A stretch of 64,000 nucleotides of DNA from Mycobacterium sp. AZCC_0083 (lineage in GTDB: Bacteria; Actinomycetota; Actinomycetes; Mycobacteriales; Mycobacteriaceae): NCBI RefSeq assembly GCF_014202335.1, contig NZ_JACHGP010000016.1, forward strand, positions 62,001-126,000, in the 5' to 3' direction. Below, piece after piece: positions 40,257 through 54,848 of this stretch. A program made the position numbers and the translations under genes. The notes beneath the pieces are model-generated. The model was given only the letters and a program-made list of their open reading frames with translations. It did no database searches and was not told the DNA's origin. How positions within the stretch are numbered: position 1 is the first letter of the stretch; every line of letters begins with the position of its first letter.

Positions 40257-42261
40257 CCGGCCGAGTTCCGCCGCCGGGCTCCGGTTGGCGCGCTGGCCTG
40301 CGTTTCCCTATGACGTCACCGTAAGGGTCAGCCTCTGGCTGAGCGTGCTGGTGATGGCAGGCCTGTTCGGCTGGGGGGCGTGGCAACGGCGCTGGATCGC
40401 CGACGACGGCCTGATCGTCCTGCGGACGGTGCGAAACCTGCTGGCGGGCAACGGCCCGGTGTTCAATGCGGGCGAGCGGGTGGAGGCCAACACCTCGACG
40501 GCGTGGTCCTACCTCGTCACCTTCGGCGCCTGGATCGGTGGCTCGGCGCAGCTCGAATACGTGGCTCTGACACTGGCATTGGTGCTCAGCGTGCTCGGCA
40601 TCGTCTTCGCGATGCTCGGCACCGGGCGACTGTACGCGCCGGGTCTGCGAGGTCGAAGGGCCCTGCTGCTGCCCGCAGGCATGCTGGTCTACATCGCGAT
40701 CCCGCCCGCCCGCGACTTCGCCACCTCGGGGCTCGAAAACGGTTTGGTACTGGCCTATCTCGGGCTGCTCTGGTGGATGATGGTGTGCTGGTCGCAGGCG
40801 CTGCGGCTGCCCGCAGCCCCCGCCGGCCCAGGCGAACCGCAGGAGAAGAGCGCGACGAGCCGGGTATTCGACGGGACGCTGGCGTTCGTCGCCGGGCTGA
40901 GCGTCCTTGTCCGGCCAGAGCTGGCGCTGATCGGCGGGCTGGCGCTGGTGATGATGCTCGTCGCCGCCCGTGGTTGGCAGCGGCGGCTACTGATCGTGAT
41001 CGCGGGCGGCTTGTTGCCCGTCACCTATCAAGTGTTCCGGATGGGGTACTACGGCCTGCTGGTACCCGGCACCGCGATCGCGAAGGACGCGACCGGGTCC
41101 AAGTGGCAGCAGGGCTTCCTGTACCTGACCAACTTCAACAAGCCCTACATGTTGTGGGCGCCGGTGATGCTGCTCGCGGCCATCGGGCTGGTGCTCTACG
41201 CGTCGAGAACGATGCCGTGGTGGGCCAGGCACCAGATCCCGCCCGGCTACGGGCGACTCGCGCGGTCGATCCAAAGTCCGCCTGCGGTAGTGCTTTTCAT
41301 GCTCATCAGCGGGCTGGTACAGGCGGTCTACTGGATTCGGCAGGGTGGCGACTTCATGCACGGCAGGGTGCTGCTGACCCCGCTCTTCTGTCTTCTGTTG
41401 CCCGTCGCGGTCATCCCCGTCGTGCTGCCGGGCGGCACCAGGATCGGCAGGGCGACCGGCTACCTGCTTGCCGGGGCCACCAGCGCGATCTGGTTGGCCG
41501 TCGTGGGCTGGTCGGCGTGGGCGGCGACGTCGCCGGGGATGGGTGCCGACGCCACCAGGGTCACCTACTCGGGGATCGTCGACGAGCGCCGCTTCTACGC
41601 ACAGGCCACCGGTCACGCGCACCCGCTCACCGCCGCCGACTACCTGGACTACCCGCGAATGCGTGCGGTGCTCAGCGCAATCGACAACACGCCGGACGGT
41701 GCGCTGCTGCTGCCTTCTGGCAACTACGACCAGTGGGACGTGGTGCCTGCCATCCCGCCGCCGCCCCCGCCACCCGGCTCGCCTCCAGTGAAGAAGCAGA
41801 TCGGGCCGCACACGGTGTTCTTCACCAACCTCGGGATGCTCGGCATGAACGTCGGCCTCGACGTTCGGGTGATCGACCAGATCGGGTTGGCCAACCCGAT
41901 CGCGGCGCACACCGCGCGGATCGAGGACGGCCGCATCGGCCACGACAAGAACCTGTTCCCGGACTGGGCGGTCGCCGAGGGCCCATTCCTCAAGGAGTAT
42001 CCGTTCATCCCGCCGTACCTCAACGAGGACTGGGTGGCCCAGGCCGAGGTCGCGCTGGCCTGCCCGGCCACCGACGCCATGCTCAACTCGGTGCGTGCAC
42101 CCATGGGGCCGCGACGGTTCCTGTCGAATCTGCTCCACGCATCCGAGTTCACCCGGTACCGGATCAATCGCGTGCCGCGTTATGAGCTGGAACGATGCGG
42201 CCTGGAACCACCGGCGCCGAAGGTCGCGCCGTACACCGGCCTCCCTGCGACGGGGCCGTGA
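40231..42261 (+). CDS. aftB: Terminal beta-1,2-arabinofuranosyltransferase AftB
   Basis: The 676-residue product is a GT-C membrane enzyme: ten or so helices in the first 420 residues, with the acidic GT-C motif in RRWIADDGLIVLRTVRNLLAGNGPVFN (about 49-75), and a C-terminal periplasmic domain. AftB adds the terminal beta-1,2-linked arabinofuranose to arabinogalactan from DPA. TTG 40231 overlaps ubiA by 26 bases; M. tuberculosis AftB starts nearer the first helix (VRVSLWLSV), so the true start may be about 25-30 residues later. It ends the glf operon. Confidence 0.94.
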   Translation: MVRPSTSADRPSSAAGLRLARWPAFPYDVTVRVSLWLSVLVMAGLFGWGAWQRRWIADDGLIVLRTVRNLLAGNGPVFNAGERVEANTSTAWSYLVTFGAWIGGSAQLEYVALTLALVLSVLGIVFAMLGTGRLYAPGLRGRRALLLPAGMLVYIAIPPARDFATSGLENGLVLAYLGLLWWMMVCWSQALRLPAAPAGPGEPQEKSATSRVFDGTLAFVAGLSVLVRPELALIGGLALVMMLVAARGWQRRLLIVIAGGLLPVTYQVFRMGYYGLLVPGTAIAKDATGSKWQQGFLYLTNFNKPYMLWAPVMLLAAIGLVLYASRTMPWWARHQIPPGYGRLARSIQSPPAVVLFMLISGLVQAVYWIRQGGDFMHGRVLLTPLFCLLLPVAVIPVVLPGGTRIGRATGYLLAGATSAIWLAVVGWSAWAATSPGMGADATRVTYSGIVDERRFYAQATGHAHPLTAADYLDYPRMRAVLSAIDNTPDGALLLPSGNYDQWDVVPAIPPPPPPPGSPPVKKQIGPHTVFFTNLGMLGMNVGLDVRVIDQIGLANPIAAHTARIEDGRIGHDKNLFPDWAVAEGPFLKEYPFIPPYLNEDWVAQAEVALACPATDAMLNSVRAPMGPRRFLSNLLHASEFTRYRINRVPRYELERCGLEPPAPKVAPYTGLPATGP

Positions 42262-42441
42262 CGAACGTCTCCTTGATTTGTTCGTCGGCTCGCTCTTCTG
42301 CTTTGGTTGCGCCCTGGGTAACGCTCCAGCCATGTTGAGGCGATAAGCAGTCAGTTGATTCATCGCTTGCCATGAGCTGTGCCACGGACACCGCCGCTGC
42401 ACGCGGCGCCGGACATACGAAATTGGATGGTAAGAGCTGCA

Positions 42442-43473
42442 ATGGGTACATCTATGCGCTTCGGCGCCCTGCGGATGGCGGTCCGACGCGCGTCGGTCGT
42501 GCTTGCGGGGGTGTTACGGGCTGCCGCGGTGTTGGCGCTTCCCGCGCTGACGGTGCTCGGTGGGACGCCGGTGGCCTCCGCCTTCTCAAGAGAAGGTCTG
42601 CCGGTCGAGTACCTCGACGTCTACTCGACGGCGATGGGCAGGAACGTGCACGTGCAGTTCCAAGACGGAGGCGCTCCGGCGCCGACATTCAACAGGGGCG
42701 GACACAAAGCCGTCTACCTATTGGACGGTCTGCGCGCCCAGGACGACTTCAACGGCTGGGACATCAACACGGCCGCATTCGAGTGGTTCTTCGAGTCGGG
42801 CGTCTCGGTGGTCATGCCCGTCGGCGGGCAGTCGAGCTTCTACTCCGACTGGTACTCACCATCGAGTTTCAACAACCAGCCCTATACCTATAAGTGGGAA
42901 ACGTTCCTCACCAATGAGTTACCGCAGTGGTTGGCCGCCAACAAGCAGGTGTCGGCGACCGGCAACGGTGTGGTCGGCTTGTCGATGGCTGGCGGTGCTG
43001 CGCTGATCCTGTCGGCGTACCACCCCGCGCAGTTCAGCTACGCGGCGTCGCTGTCGGGTTTCCTCAACCCGTCGACGCTCTTCATGAAGCAGGCCATCCG
43101 CGTCGCGATGCTCGATGCCGGTGGCTACAACGTCGACAACATGTGGGGCCCACCGTGGGACCCCGCGTGGAGACGCAATGACCCGCTCCTGCAGGTCGCC
43201 CGCATCGTGGGCAACGGCACGCGGCTGTGGGTCTACTGCGCGCCTGGCGGCGGCCCGGCCGACGAGAACGTCGACCCCGGATTGACGGTCGGCGCAAGCA
43301 GCCTGGAATCACTTGCCATTGGCAGCAACCTGCGATTCCAGGAGAAGTACGTCGCGGCGGGTGGCACCAACGCCACCTTCCAGTTCCCACCCGCTGGGAA
43401 CCATTCTTGGGCTTATTGGGGCACGCAATTGCAGGCCCTCAAGCCCGACCTGATCACCACACTCAACGGCTGA
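42442..43473 (+). CDS. Antigen 85 family mycolyltransferase, Ag85C-like
   Basis: The 343-residue product has a signal peptide ending ASA before FSREGLPVEYLDVYS, and the esterase core with VYLLDGLRAQDDFNGWDIN, the nucleophile loop GLSMAGGAAL and the His of NHSWAYWGTQL. The disulfide Cys pair of Ag85A/B is missing (SSFNNQPYTYKWETFL instead), as in Ag85C. It exchanges mycolic acid between trehalose monomycolates or onto arabinogalactan outside the membrane. M. tuberculosis has only fbpA and fbpD here, so this is an extra tandem copy next to aftB. ATG 42442 and 42454 are both possible starts. Confidence 0.92.
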   Translation: MGTSMRFGALRMAVRRASVVLAGVLRAAAVLALPALTVLGGTPVASAFSREGLPVEYLDVYSTAMGRNVHVQFQDGGAPAPTFNRGGHKAVYLLDGLRAQDDFNGWDINTAAFEWFFESGVSVVMPVGGQSSFYSDWYSPSSFNNQPYTYKWETFLTNELPQWLAANKQVSATGNGVVGLSMAGGAALILSAYHPAQFSYAASLSGFLNPSTLFMKQAIRVAMLDAGGYNVDNMWGPPWDPAWRRNDPLLQVARIVGNGTRLWVYCAPGGGPADENVDPGLTVGASSLESLAIGSNLRFQEKYVAAGGTNATFQFPPAGNHSWAYWGTQLQALKPDLITTLNG

Positions 43474-43521
43474 GCGGTGACCAGGAGTGCAGCTGCAGGA
43501 GATGAGGGATGCCACATAGGT

Positions 43522-43539
43522 GTGGTTCACTACACGGGC
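43522..43539 (+). promoter_or_regulatory. Shared upstream element of fbpA
   Basis: GTGGTTCACTACACGGGC, 64 bases before the fbpA start, is nearly repeated upstream of fbpD (44727-44745, GTGATTCACTACAACGGGC). Both are followed by a C/T-A-T-A/G-like segment. It could be a promoter core or an activator site; the first antigen 85 gene does not have it. Confidence 0.4.
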
Positions 43540-43602
43540 GTCGCGGAGTGGTCCTATGACCCAGGCCGGGCGCGGCATACGACAGATTGGATATGTAGAA
43601 GC

Positions 43603-44643
43603 ATGAGTTTCGTTGGAAAGATGGCGCGCCGCTTTGCGGTCGCGGCCCTGGCAGCGGTAGCGCTGCCCGGACTGGTTGGCGTCGTCGGCGGCGCGGCGAC
43701 TGCTGGCGCATTCTCCCGACCGGGTCTGCCGGTCGAGTACCTCGAGGTCCCGTCGGCTGGCATGGGGCACGACATCAAGATCCAGTTCCAGAGCGGTGGC
43801 CCGAACTCGCCTGCCGTGTATCTGCTGGACGGCCTTCGCGCTCAGGACGATTTCAACGGCTGGGACATCAACACCCCCGCCTTCGAGTGGTACTACCAGT
43901 CCGGCCTCTCCGTTGTGATGCCCGTCGGTGGACAGTCCAGCTTCTACAGCGACTGGTACTCACCGGCTTGCAGTAAGACCGGTGCATGCCAGACCTACAA
44001 GTGGGAAACGTTCCTCACCCAGGAGCTGCCCGCCTACCTGGCGGCGCAGAAGCAGGTGAAGCCGACCGGTAGCGCAGCAGTCGGTCTGTCGATGGCCGGT
44101 TCGGCCGCGCTGACCCTGGCGATCTACCACCCGGACCAGTTCCCGTACGCGGCATCGCTTTCGGGCTTCCTCAACCTCTCCGAGGGCTGGTGGCCCATGC
44201 TGGTCGGCACCTCGATGGGTGACGCGGGCGGCTTCAAGTCCAAGGACATGTGGGGCGAGTCGAGCGATCCCGCGTGGAAGCGCAACGACCCGATGGTCAA
44301 CCTGAGCTCGCTGGTCGCCAACAACACCCGCATGTGGATCTACTGCGGTGACGGCACCCCGTCGGACCTCGACGCGGGCACCAACGGGTTCAACCTGTTC
44401 AACGCGAAGTTCCTCGAGGGGTTCACGCTGCGGACGAACAAGACCTTCCAGACGAACTACATCGCTGCGGGCGGCAAGAACGCCGTGTTCAACTTCCCGC
44501 AGAACGGCACGCACAGCTGGGGCTACTGGGGCTCCCAGTTGCAGCAGATGAAGCCGGACATCCAGCGGGTGCTTGGCGCGACGCCGGGTGACCCCAGCGC
44601 GGTGCCCGCCACTCAGCAGGCGGCTGCCACCTCTGGCGGCTAG
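43603..44643 (+). CDS. fbpA: Antigen 85A-type mycolyltransferase
   Basis: The ATG at 43603 gives 346 residues. The signal peptide ends near GAFSRPGLPVEYLEVPS, the core has SDWYSPACSKTGACQTYKWETFL with the disulfide Cys pair, the nucleophile GLSMAGSAAL and the His in THSWGYWGSQL. The C-terminal GATPGDPSAVPATQQ tail resembles the tail of M. tuberculosis Ag85A, and the position before fbpD agrees with fbpA (Rv3804c). It transfers mycolates to make trehalose dimycolate and mycolyl-arabinogalactan and binds fibronectin. Confidence 0.93.
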   Translation: MSFVGKMARRFAVAALAAVALPGLVGVVGGAATAGAFSRPGLPVEYLEVPSAGMGHDIKIQFQSGGPNSPAVYLLDGLRAQDDFNGWDINTPAFEWYYQSGLSVVMPVGGQSSFYSDWYSPACSKTGACQTYKWETFLTQELPAYLAAQKQVKPTGSAAVGLSMAGSAALTLAIYHPDQFPYAASLSGFLNLSEGWWPMLVGTSMGDAGGFKSKDMWGESSDPAWKRNDPMVNLSSLVANNTRMWIYCGDGTPSDLDAGTNGFNLFNAKFLEGFTLRTNKTFQTNYIAAGGKNAVFNFPQNGTHSWGYWGSQLQQMKPDIQRVLGATPGDPSAVPATQQAAATSGG

Positions 44644-44663
44644 GAACGGCTAGATCGAACGCC

Positions 44664-44695
44664 GACGGCGGCGACCCCAGCGGGTCGTCGCCGTC
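44664..44695 (+). terminator. Hairpin after fbpA
   Basis: Two 14-base arms (44664-44677 and 44682-44695) pair with one G-T wobble around a 4-base loop, followed by GTTCGTTT. It begins 20 bases after the fbpA stop, so fbpD likely has its own promoter. Confidence 0.7.
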
Positions 44696-44726
44696 GTTCG
44701 TTTATCGTGCCGCCCGTCGTCGTGAT

Positions 44727-44745
44727 GTGATTCACTACAACGGGC
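44727..44745 (+). promoter_or_regulatory. Shared upstream element of fbpD
   Basis: GTGATTCACTACAACGGGC repeats the element upstream of fbpA with two small changes, 48 bases before the fbpD start. Confidence 0.4.
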
Positions 44746-44792
44746 CTGCGGGGGACCCATAGGCGATACGTGGCGACCAAACAGAGGTGGGT

Positions 44793-45683
44793 ATGAGGCT
44801 GCTCTCGGTGCTGTTTCGAGCGATGTGCGTGGTGGCGCTGGCCACGGGGCTGTGGGCGGTGAGTCCGACCCTCGCGAAGGCTGCAGCCGTCGAGTACCTG
44901 ATGGTGCCCTCGGCCGCGATGGGACGCGACATCCCGGTGGCGTTCCAGGCAGGCGGGCCGCACGCGGTCGTCCTGCTCGATGCGTTCAACGCCGCCCCCG
45001 ACGTCAGCAACTGGGTGACGGCGGGCAACGCGATGAACACGCTCGCAGGAAAGGGTGTCTCCGTTGCCGCTCCCGCCAGCGGCGCGTGGAGCCTCTATAC
45101 AGACTGGGAGCAGGACGGCGGTCGGCAGTGGGAGACCTTCCTGTCCAGTGAGCTGCCGGACTGGCTGGCTGCCAACAAGGGCCTTGCGCCCGGCGGGCAC
45201 GGCATCGTCGGCGCCGCCCAGGGTGGTACCGGCGCCCTGATGATGGCCGCGTTCCACCCCGACCGGTACCGGTATGCCGGCTCGCTGTCGGGCTTCCTCA
45301 CCCCGTCGCAGACTGCGCTGAATGGCGCCATCACTGCGGGCCTTGCTCAGTTCGGTGGCGTGGACACCCGCAACATGTGGGGTTTGCCACAGCTGGGCCG
45401 GTGGAAGTGGCACGACCCCGACGTGCACGTCCAGCTGTTGTCGGACAACAACACCCGGCTGTGGGTGTTCAGCCCGGCGACCCTGACGTGCAGCGACCCG
45501 GCTGCGATGATCGGATACTGCGATCAGGCATCCGGCAGCAACCGCACGTTCTACTCGCACTACCGCTCCGTGGGCGGCCACAACGGGCACTTCGACTTCC
45601 CGACCGGCGGTCAGCACGACTGGGGTACATGGGGTCCGCAGCTGGCGGCGATGTCAGGCGACCTCTCCGCGGCGATCAAGTAG
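44793..45683 (+). CDS. fbpD: MPT51/FbpD, non-catalytic antigen 85 homologue
   Basis: ATG 44793 follows a GAGGTG ribosome site; the GTG at 44787 is less likely. The 296-residue product has a signal peptide ending AKA and the alpha/beta-hydrolase fold of antigen 85, but the nucleophile loop reads GAAQGGTGAL instead of GLSMAG, so the catalytic Ser is replaced, and the protein is shorter. MPT51 of M. tuberculosis has the same loss and binds fibronectin rather than moving mycolates. It follows fbpA, as Rv3803c does. Confidence 0.95.
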   Translation: MRLLSVLFRAMCVVALATGLWAVSPTLAKAAAVEYLMVPSAAMGRDIPVAFQAGGPHAVVLLDAFNAAPDVSNWVTAGNAMNTLAGKGVSVAAPASGAWSLYTDWEQDGGRQWETFLSSELPDWLAANKGLAPGGHGIVGAAQGGTGALMMAAFHPDRYRYAGSLSGFLTPSQTALNGAITAGLAQFGGVDTRNMWGLPQLGRWKWHDPDVHVQLLSDNNTRLWVFSPATLTCSDPAAMIGYCDQASGSNRTFYSHYRSVGGHNGHFDFPTGGQHDWGTWGPQLAAMSGDLSAAIK

Positions 45684-45742
45684 TCGACCGCTCCGGCAAA
45701 CACCGCGAACGGGCCGCTCCGGCCAGCCGGTACCTTGGAGGC

Positions 45743-46237
45743 GTGCAACACACGCCTGCGCCGGTAACCGGTCTAGCAAAGGGGCAACCCCGTTCGCGCG
45801 CGCTGGGCACCGTCGCCTGCGCCGCGTTGCTGGTAAGTGGCTGCGGTATGACCGATGGGGTGATTGCCACGATGGGAATGCCGACCTCGGAGACCGCTCC
45901 TGCGGGTTCGGGGGCGCTGATCGTCGCGCAGCAGCCCGAACAGGACGGCGGAATGTCCGGTGCCGTGCAGGAGACGCCCAAGCAGCGGGCGTACCTCGAA
46001 GCGCTCACCGCGGCAGGCGTGCATCCGTCCAGCGAACTGGTGGCATTGAGCATCGGCTCGTACGTGTGCCAGGCCCGCGCGGCCAACCACAGCGACCAAG
46101 CGGTGTGGGACTTCGTGATGCCGATGGTGCGCAGCGACGTCCGCGATTCGCACCTCAGTGCGCAAGCGCCCCCCGCCGGTCAGGTCAACTCGGTCACCGC
46201 CGACTACATTCGCATCGCAACCGAACGACTCTGCTAG
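45743..46237 (+). CDS. DUF732-type lipoprotein
   Basis: GTG 45743 gives 164 residues with a signal peptide and a lipobox LLVSGCG (Cys about 35), so it should be acylated and held in the outer leaflet of the inner membrane. The C-terminal 90 residues (QRAYLEALTAAGVHPSSELVALSIGSYVCQARAANHS ... ITADYIRIATERLC type) are a DUF732 domain, common in mycobacteria, with a Cys pair. The reading frame extends far upstream inside fbpD in another frame, which is a shadow. It begins 59 bases after fbpD and ends 9 bases before the culp6 gene, so they may be co-transcribed. Confidence 0.8.
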   Translation: MQHTPAPVTGLAKGQPRSRALGTVACAALLVSGCGMTDGVIATMGMPTSETAPAGSGALIVAQQPEQDGGMSGAVQETPKQRAYLEALTAAGVHPSSELVALSIGSYVCQARAANHSDQAVWDFVMPMVRSDVRDSHLSAQAPPAGQVNSVTADYIRIATERLC

Positions 46238-46246
46238 CAGGAGAAC

Positions 46247-47260
46247 ATGCCCACCACCCGACGCAAGCGTCACCGCATCCTTGCCCTGGCCGCAGCCGGG
46301 GCCGTTGCCGTGCTGGTCGCCGTCGTCGTCGCCGCAGTGGTGGTCTGGCTGCGCCAGCCCGACACCCCGCCGACTGCGTTGCCGCCCAGCAGCGGCGCCA
46401 TCCCGCCGACCGGGGTTCCTCCGACGTCGTCCAAGCCGCGGCCGGAGTCCCAGGACGCCAGCTGCCCCGACGTCCAGCTGCTGTCGATCCCAGGGACGTG
46501 GGAGTCGTCGCCGCAACTCGATCCGCTGAACCCGACGCAGTTCCCGATTGCGCTGCTGCTCAACGTGACCAACCCGATTCGGGGTGCGTTCGGCGCCGAC
46601 CGCGTCGGCGAGTACACGGTTCCGTACACCGCGCAGTTCCACAATCCGTTCTCGGCGGACAAGCAGATGTCCTACAACGACAGCCGCGCCGAGGGCATGC
46701 GTGCCGCCCTCGCTGCGCTGACCAAGATGAACGCCGACTGCCCGCTGACCAGTTACGTGATCGTCGGCTTCTCGCAGGGTGCGGTGATCGCCGGGGACAT
46801 CGCCAGCGACATCGGCAACGGCCGCGGGCCCGTCGACGCCGACCTGGTGCTCGGTGTGACGCTGATCGCCGACGGCCGCAGGCAGGACACCGTCGGCCAG
46901 GACATCGGCCCCAACCCCAAGGGACAGGGCGCCGAGATCACGCTGGCCGAGGTGCCGGTGCTGTCGTCGCTGGGACTGACCATGACCGGTGCGCGGCCCG
47001 GCGGCTTCGGCACGTTGAACGATCGCACCAACCAGATCTGCGGGGCGGGTGACTTGATCTGCGCCGCACCCGAGTCGGCGTTCTCCATCGTGAACCTCCC
47101 GCAGACGCTCGAGGTGCTCAGCGGTGGCGCCGGCCAGCCGGTCCACGCGCTGTACAACACCCCGGAGTTCTGGAGCCTGGACGGCAAGACCTCCACCCAG
47201 TGGACGCTGGGGTGGGCTCAGGGGCTGATCGACAACGCACCGCACCCGAAACACGGTTGA
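46247..47260 (+). CDS. Cutinase-like lipase/thioesterase Culp6 (Rv3802c homologue)
   Basis: The 337-residue product (336 in M. tuberculosis) has one N-terminal membrane helix (ILALAAAGAVAVLVAVVVAAVVVWL), a Pro-rich linker and a cutinase-type alpha/beta-hydrolase domain with the nucleophile GFSQGAVIAGDIASDIG (about 180-196), the CGAGDLICAAP Asp region and the C-terminal His of PVHALYNTPEF. Rv3802c has phospholipase A and thioesterase activity and is essential; its place beside fadD32-pks13 suggests a role in mycolate or envelope lipid control. Confidence 0.93.
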   Translation: MPTTRRKRHRILALAAAGAVAVLVAVVVAAVVVWLRQPDTPPTALPPSSGAIPPTGVPPTSSKPRPESQDASCPDVQLLSIPGTWESSPQLDPLNPTQFPIALLLNVTNPIRGAFGADRVGEYTVPYTAQFHNPFSADKQMSYNDSRAEGMRAALAALTKMNADCPLTSYVIVGFSQGAVIAGDIASDIGNGRGPVDADLVLGVTLIADGRRQDTVGQDIGPNPKGQGAEITLAEVPVLSSLGLTMTGARPGGFGTLNDRTNQICGAGDLICAAPESAFSIVNLPQTLEVLSGGAGQPVHALYNTPEFWSLDGKTSTQWTLGWAQGLIDNAPHPKHG

Positions 47261-47509
47261 GTAAAGATCCCGCCAACGATTTGGCCCAGGCCCTGAGCTC
47301 GCCTAACATTAAGAGAAACGTAAGAGTAGGGTTCGGGCATCGACGCGAGGACACTCGAACAGGCGTCCCGTGGCCAGCGCCAACACCCCGGTACGATTCT
47401 CGGGGTTTGACGTACCGGCGGACGGCCGACGACGCGTCGGCCCGGACACCCCGTGCGCAAGAAGCCCGGTGGCGAACGGGCCTCGAAACAGCTTTGACAG
47501 GAGAATGAA

Positions 47510-49399
47510 ATGGGATTCCACAACCCGTTCCTGAAGGACGGTCAGATCCGGTTTCCCGACAACGGCAGCGTGGTGCGACACGTCGAGAAGTGGGCCAAGG
47601 TCCGCGGCGACAACCTCGCCTACCGTTTCATCGACTTCTCCACCGAGCGCGACGGCGTCGAGCGCGATCTGAAGTGGGCGCAGTTCAGCCTCAGGAACAA
47701 GGCGCTGGCCGCACGTCTGCAGCAGGTCACGCAGCCTGGCGATCGCGTTGCGATCCTGTGCCCGCAGAATCTCGAATACCTCATCGCGTTCTTCGGCACG
47801 CTGTACGCAGGCAGGATCGCGGTCCCGCTGTTCGACCCGGCCGAGCCCGGCCACGTCGGTCGTCTGCACTCCGTCCTGGATGACTGCAAGCCGTCCGCGA
47901 TCCTGACCACCACGGCATCCGCCGAGGGCGTGCGGAAGTTCTTCCGCAGCAGGCCCGCCAACGAACGTCCCCGCGTCATCGCCGTCGACGCGGTGCCCGA
48001 CGAGGTCGCCGTCACCTGGGAGCAGGTCGACGTCGACTTCGACACGATCGCCTACCTGCAGTACACGTCGGGCTCGACGCGCACCCCGACCGGCGTGCAG
48101 ATCACCCACCTGAACCTGGCCACCAACGTGGTGCAGGTGATCGAGGCGATCGGCGGCGAAGAAGGCGACCGCGGCGTGTCCTGGCTGCCGTTCTTCCACG
48201 ACATGGGTCTGATCACCGCCATGGTGTCGCCGATGATCGGCCACTACGTGGTGTTCATGACCCCGGCCGCCTTCGTCCGCAGGCCCGGTCGCTGGATCCG
48301 GGAGATGGCGCGCAAGGAAGGCGAAACCGGCGGAGTCATCTCGGTGGCGCCGAACTTCGCCTTCGACCACGCCGCGGCGCGCGGTCTGCCCAAGGAGGGC
48401 GAGCCGCCGCTGGACCTGTCGAACGTGAAGGCCGTCCTCAACGGCAGCGAGCCGATCTCGGCCGCGACGGTACGCAGGTTCAACGAGGCGTTCGCGGAGT
48501 ACGGGTTCAAGCCCGAGGCGATCAAGCCGTCCTACGGTCTGGCCGAGGCGACCCTCTTCGTGTCGGCCACCCCAGTCGACGAGCCACCGAAGATCGTCTA
48601 CGTCGACCGCAACGCGCTCAACAAGCACCAGTTCGTCGAGGTGGCGGAGGACTCGCCATCTGCCGTCGCCCAGGCGTCCGCGGGCCGGGTCGGCGTCGCC
48701 GTCTGGGTCACCATCGTCGACAACGAGACGGCCACCGAGCTGCCCGACGGCCAGATCGGCGAGATCTGGATGAACGGCCAGAACATGGGCACCGGGTACT
48801 ACGGCAAGCCCGACGAGACGGCGGCGACCTTCCAGAACATCCTGAAGTCGCGGATCGAGACGTCGCACGCCGAAGGCGTTCCCGACGACGGTCTGTGGGT
48901 GCGCACCGGCGACTACGGCGCCTTCCACGACGGCGATCTGTACATCACCGGCCGCGTCAAGGACCTGGTGATCATCGACGGACGCAACCACTATCCCCAG
49001 GACCTGGAGTACTCCGCGCAGGAGGCCAGCAAGGCACTGCGCGTCGGCTACGTCGCCGCGTTCTCGGTGCCTGCCAACCAGCTGCCGCGCGAGGTCTTCG
49101 AGAGTGCGCACTCGGGCTTGAAGTTCGACCCGGACGACACCTCCGAGCAGCTGGTCATCGTCGGCGAGCGCGCCGCCGGTGCACACAAGCTCGATCAGCA
49201 ACCGATCACCGACGACATCCGGGCCGCGATCGCCGTGCGACACGGTGTCACCGTGCGCGACGTGCTCCTCACCTCTGCAGGGGCGATCCCGCGGACCTCC
49301 AGCGGCAAGATCGGCCGCAGTGCCTGCCGCGCCGGCTACCTCGACGGCAGCCTGCGCAGCGGCAAGGTGTCCAACGACTACCCCGATCAGACCGACTGA
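47510..49399 (+). CDS. fadD32: Fatty-acyl-AMP ligase FadD32
   Basis: The start has AGGAG eight bases upstream. The 629-residue FAAL has the AMP-binding motif YLQYTSGSTRTPTGVQITH (about 182-200), KPSYGLAEATLFVS and the hinge region DGLWVRTGDYGAFHDGDLYITGRVKDLVII, then the C-terminal lid with NHYPQDLE. It activates the very long meromycolic acid as acyl-AMP and passes it to the N-terminal ACP of Pks13. A 249-bp upstream gap carries the likely operon promoter. pks13 begins 52 bases after its stop. Confidence 0.97.
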   Translation: MGFHNPFLKDGQIRFPDNGSVVRHVEKWAKVRGDNLAYRFIDFSTERDGVERDLKWAQFSLRNKALAARLQQVTQPGDRVAILCPQNLEYLIAFFGTLYAGRIAVPLFDPAEPGHVGRLHSVLDDCKPSAILTTTASAEGVRKFFRSRPANERPRVIAVDAVPDEVAVTWEQVDVDFDTIAYLQYTSGSTRTPTGVQITHLNLATNVVQVIEAIGGEEGDRGVSWLPFFHDMGLITAMVSPMIGHYVVFMTPAAFVRRPGRWIREMARKEGETGGVISVAPNFAFDHAAARGLPKEGEPPLDLSNVKAVLNGSEPISAATVRRFNEAFAEYGFKPEAIKPSYGLAEATLFVSATPVDEPPKIVYVDRNALNKHQFVEVAEDSPSAVAQASAGRVGVAVWVTIVDNETATELPDGQIGEIWMNGQNMGTGYYGKPDETAATFQNILKSRIETSHAEGVPDDGLWVRTGDYGAFHDGDLYITGRVKDLVIIDGRNHYPQDLEYSAQEASKALRVGYVAAFSVPANQLPREVFESAHSGLKFDPDDTSEQLVIVGERAAGAHKLDQQPITDDIRAAIAVRHGVTVRDVLLTSAGAIPRTSSGKIGRSACRAGYLDGSLRSGKVSNDYPDQTD

Positions 49400-49451
49400 T
49401 CGCGCAATACCCGGCCCGTTGTCCAGGCCGGCTTGGCGGCGAAGATGAACA

Positions 49452-54844
<5,393 letters not shown>

Positions 54845-54848
<4 letters not shown>

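Noticed and set aside
40987..42402. 471-codon open frame on the minus strand opposite aftB
   Set aside because: Antisense shadow of aftB; no start-site or motif support.
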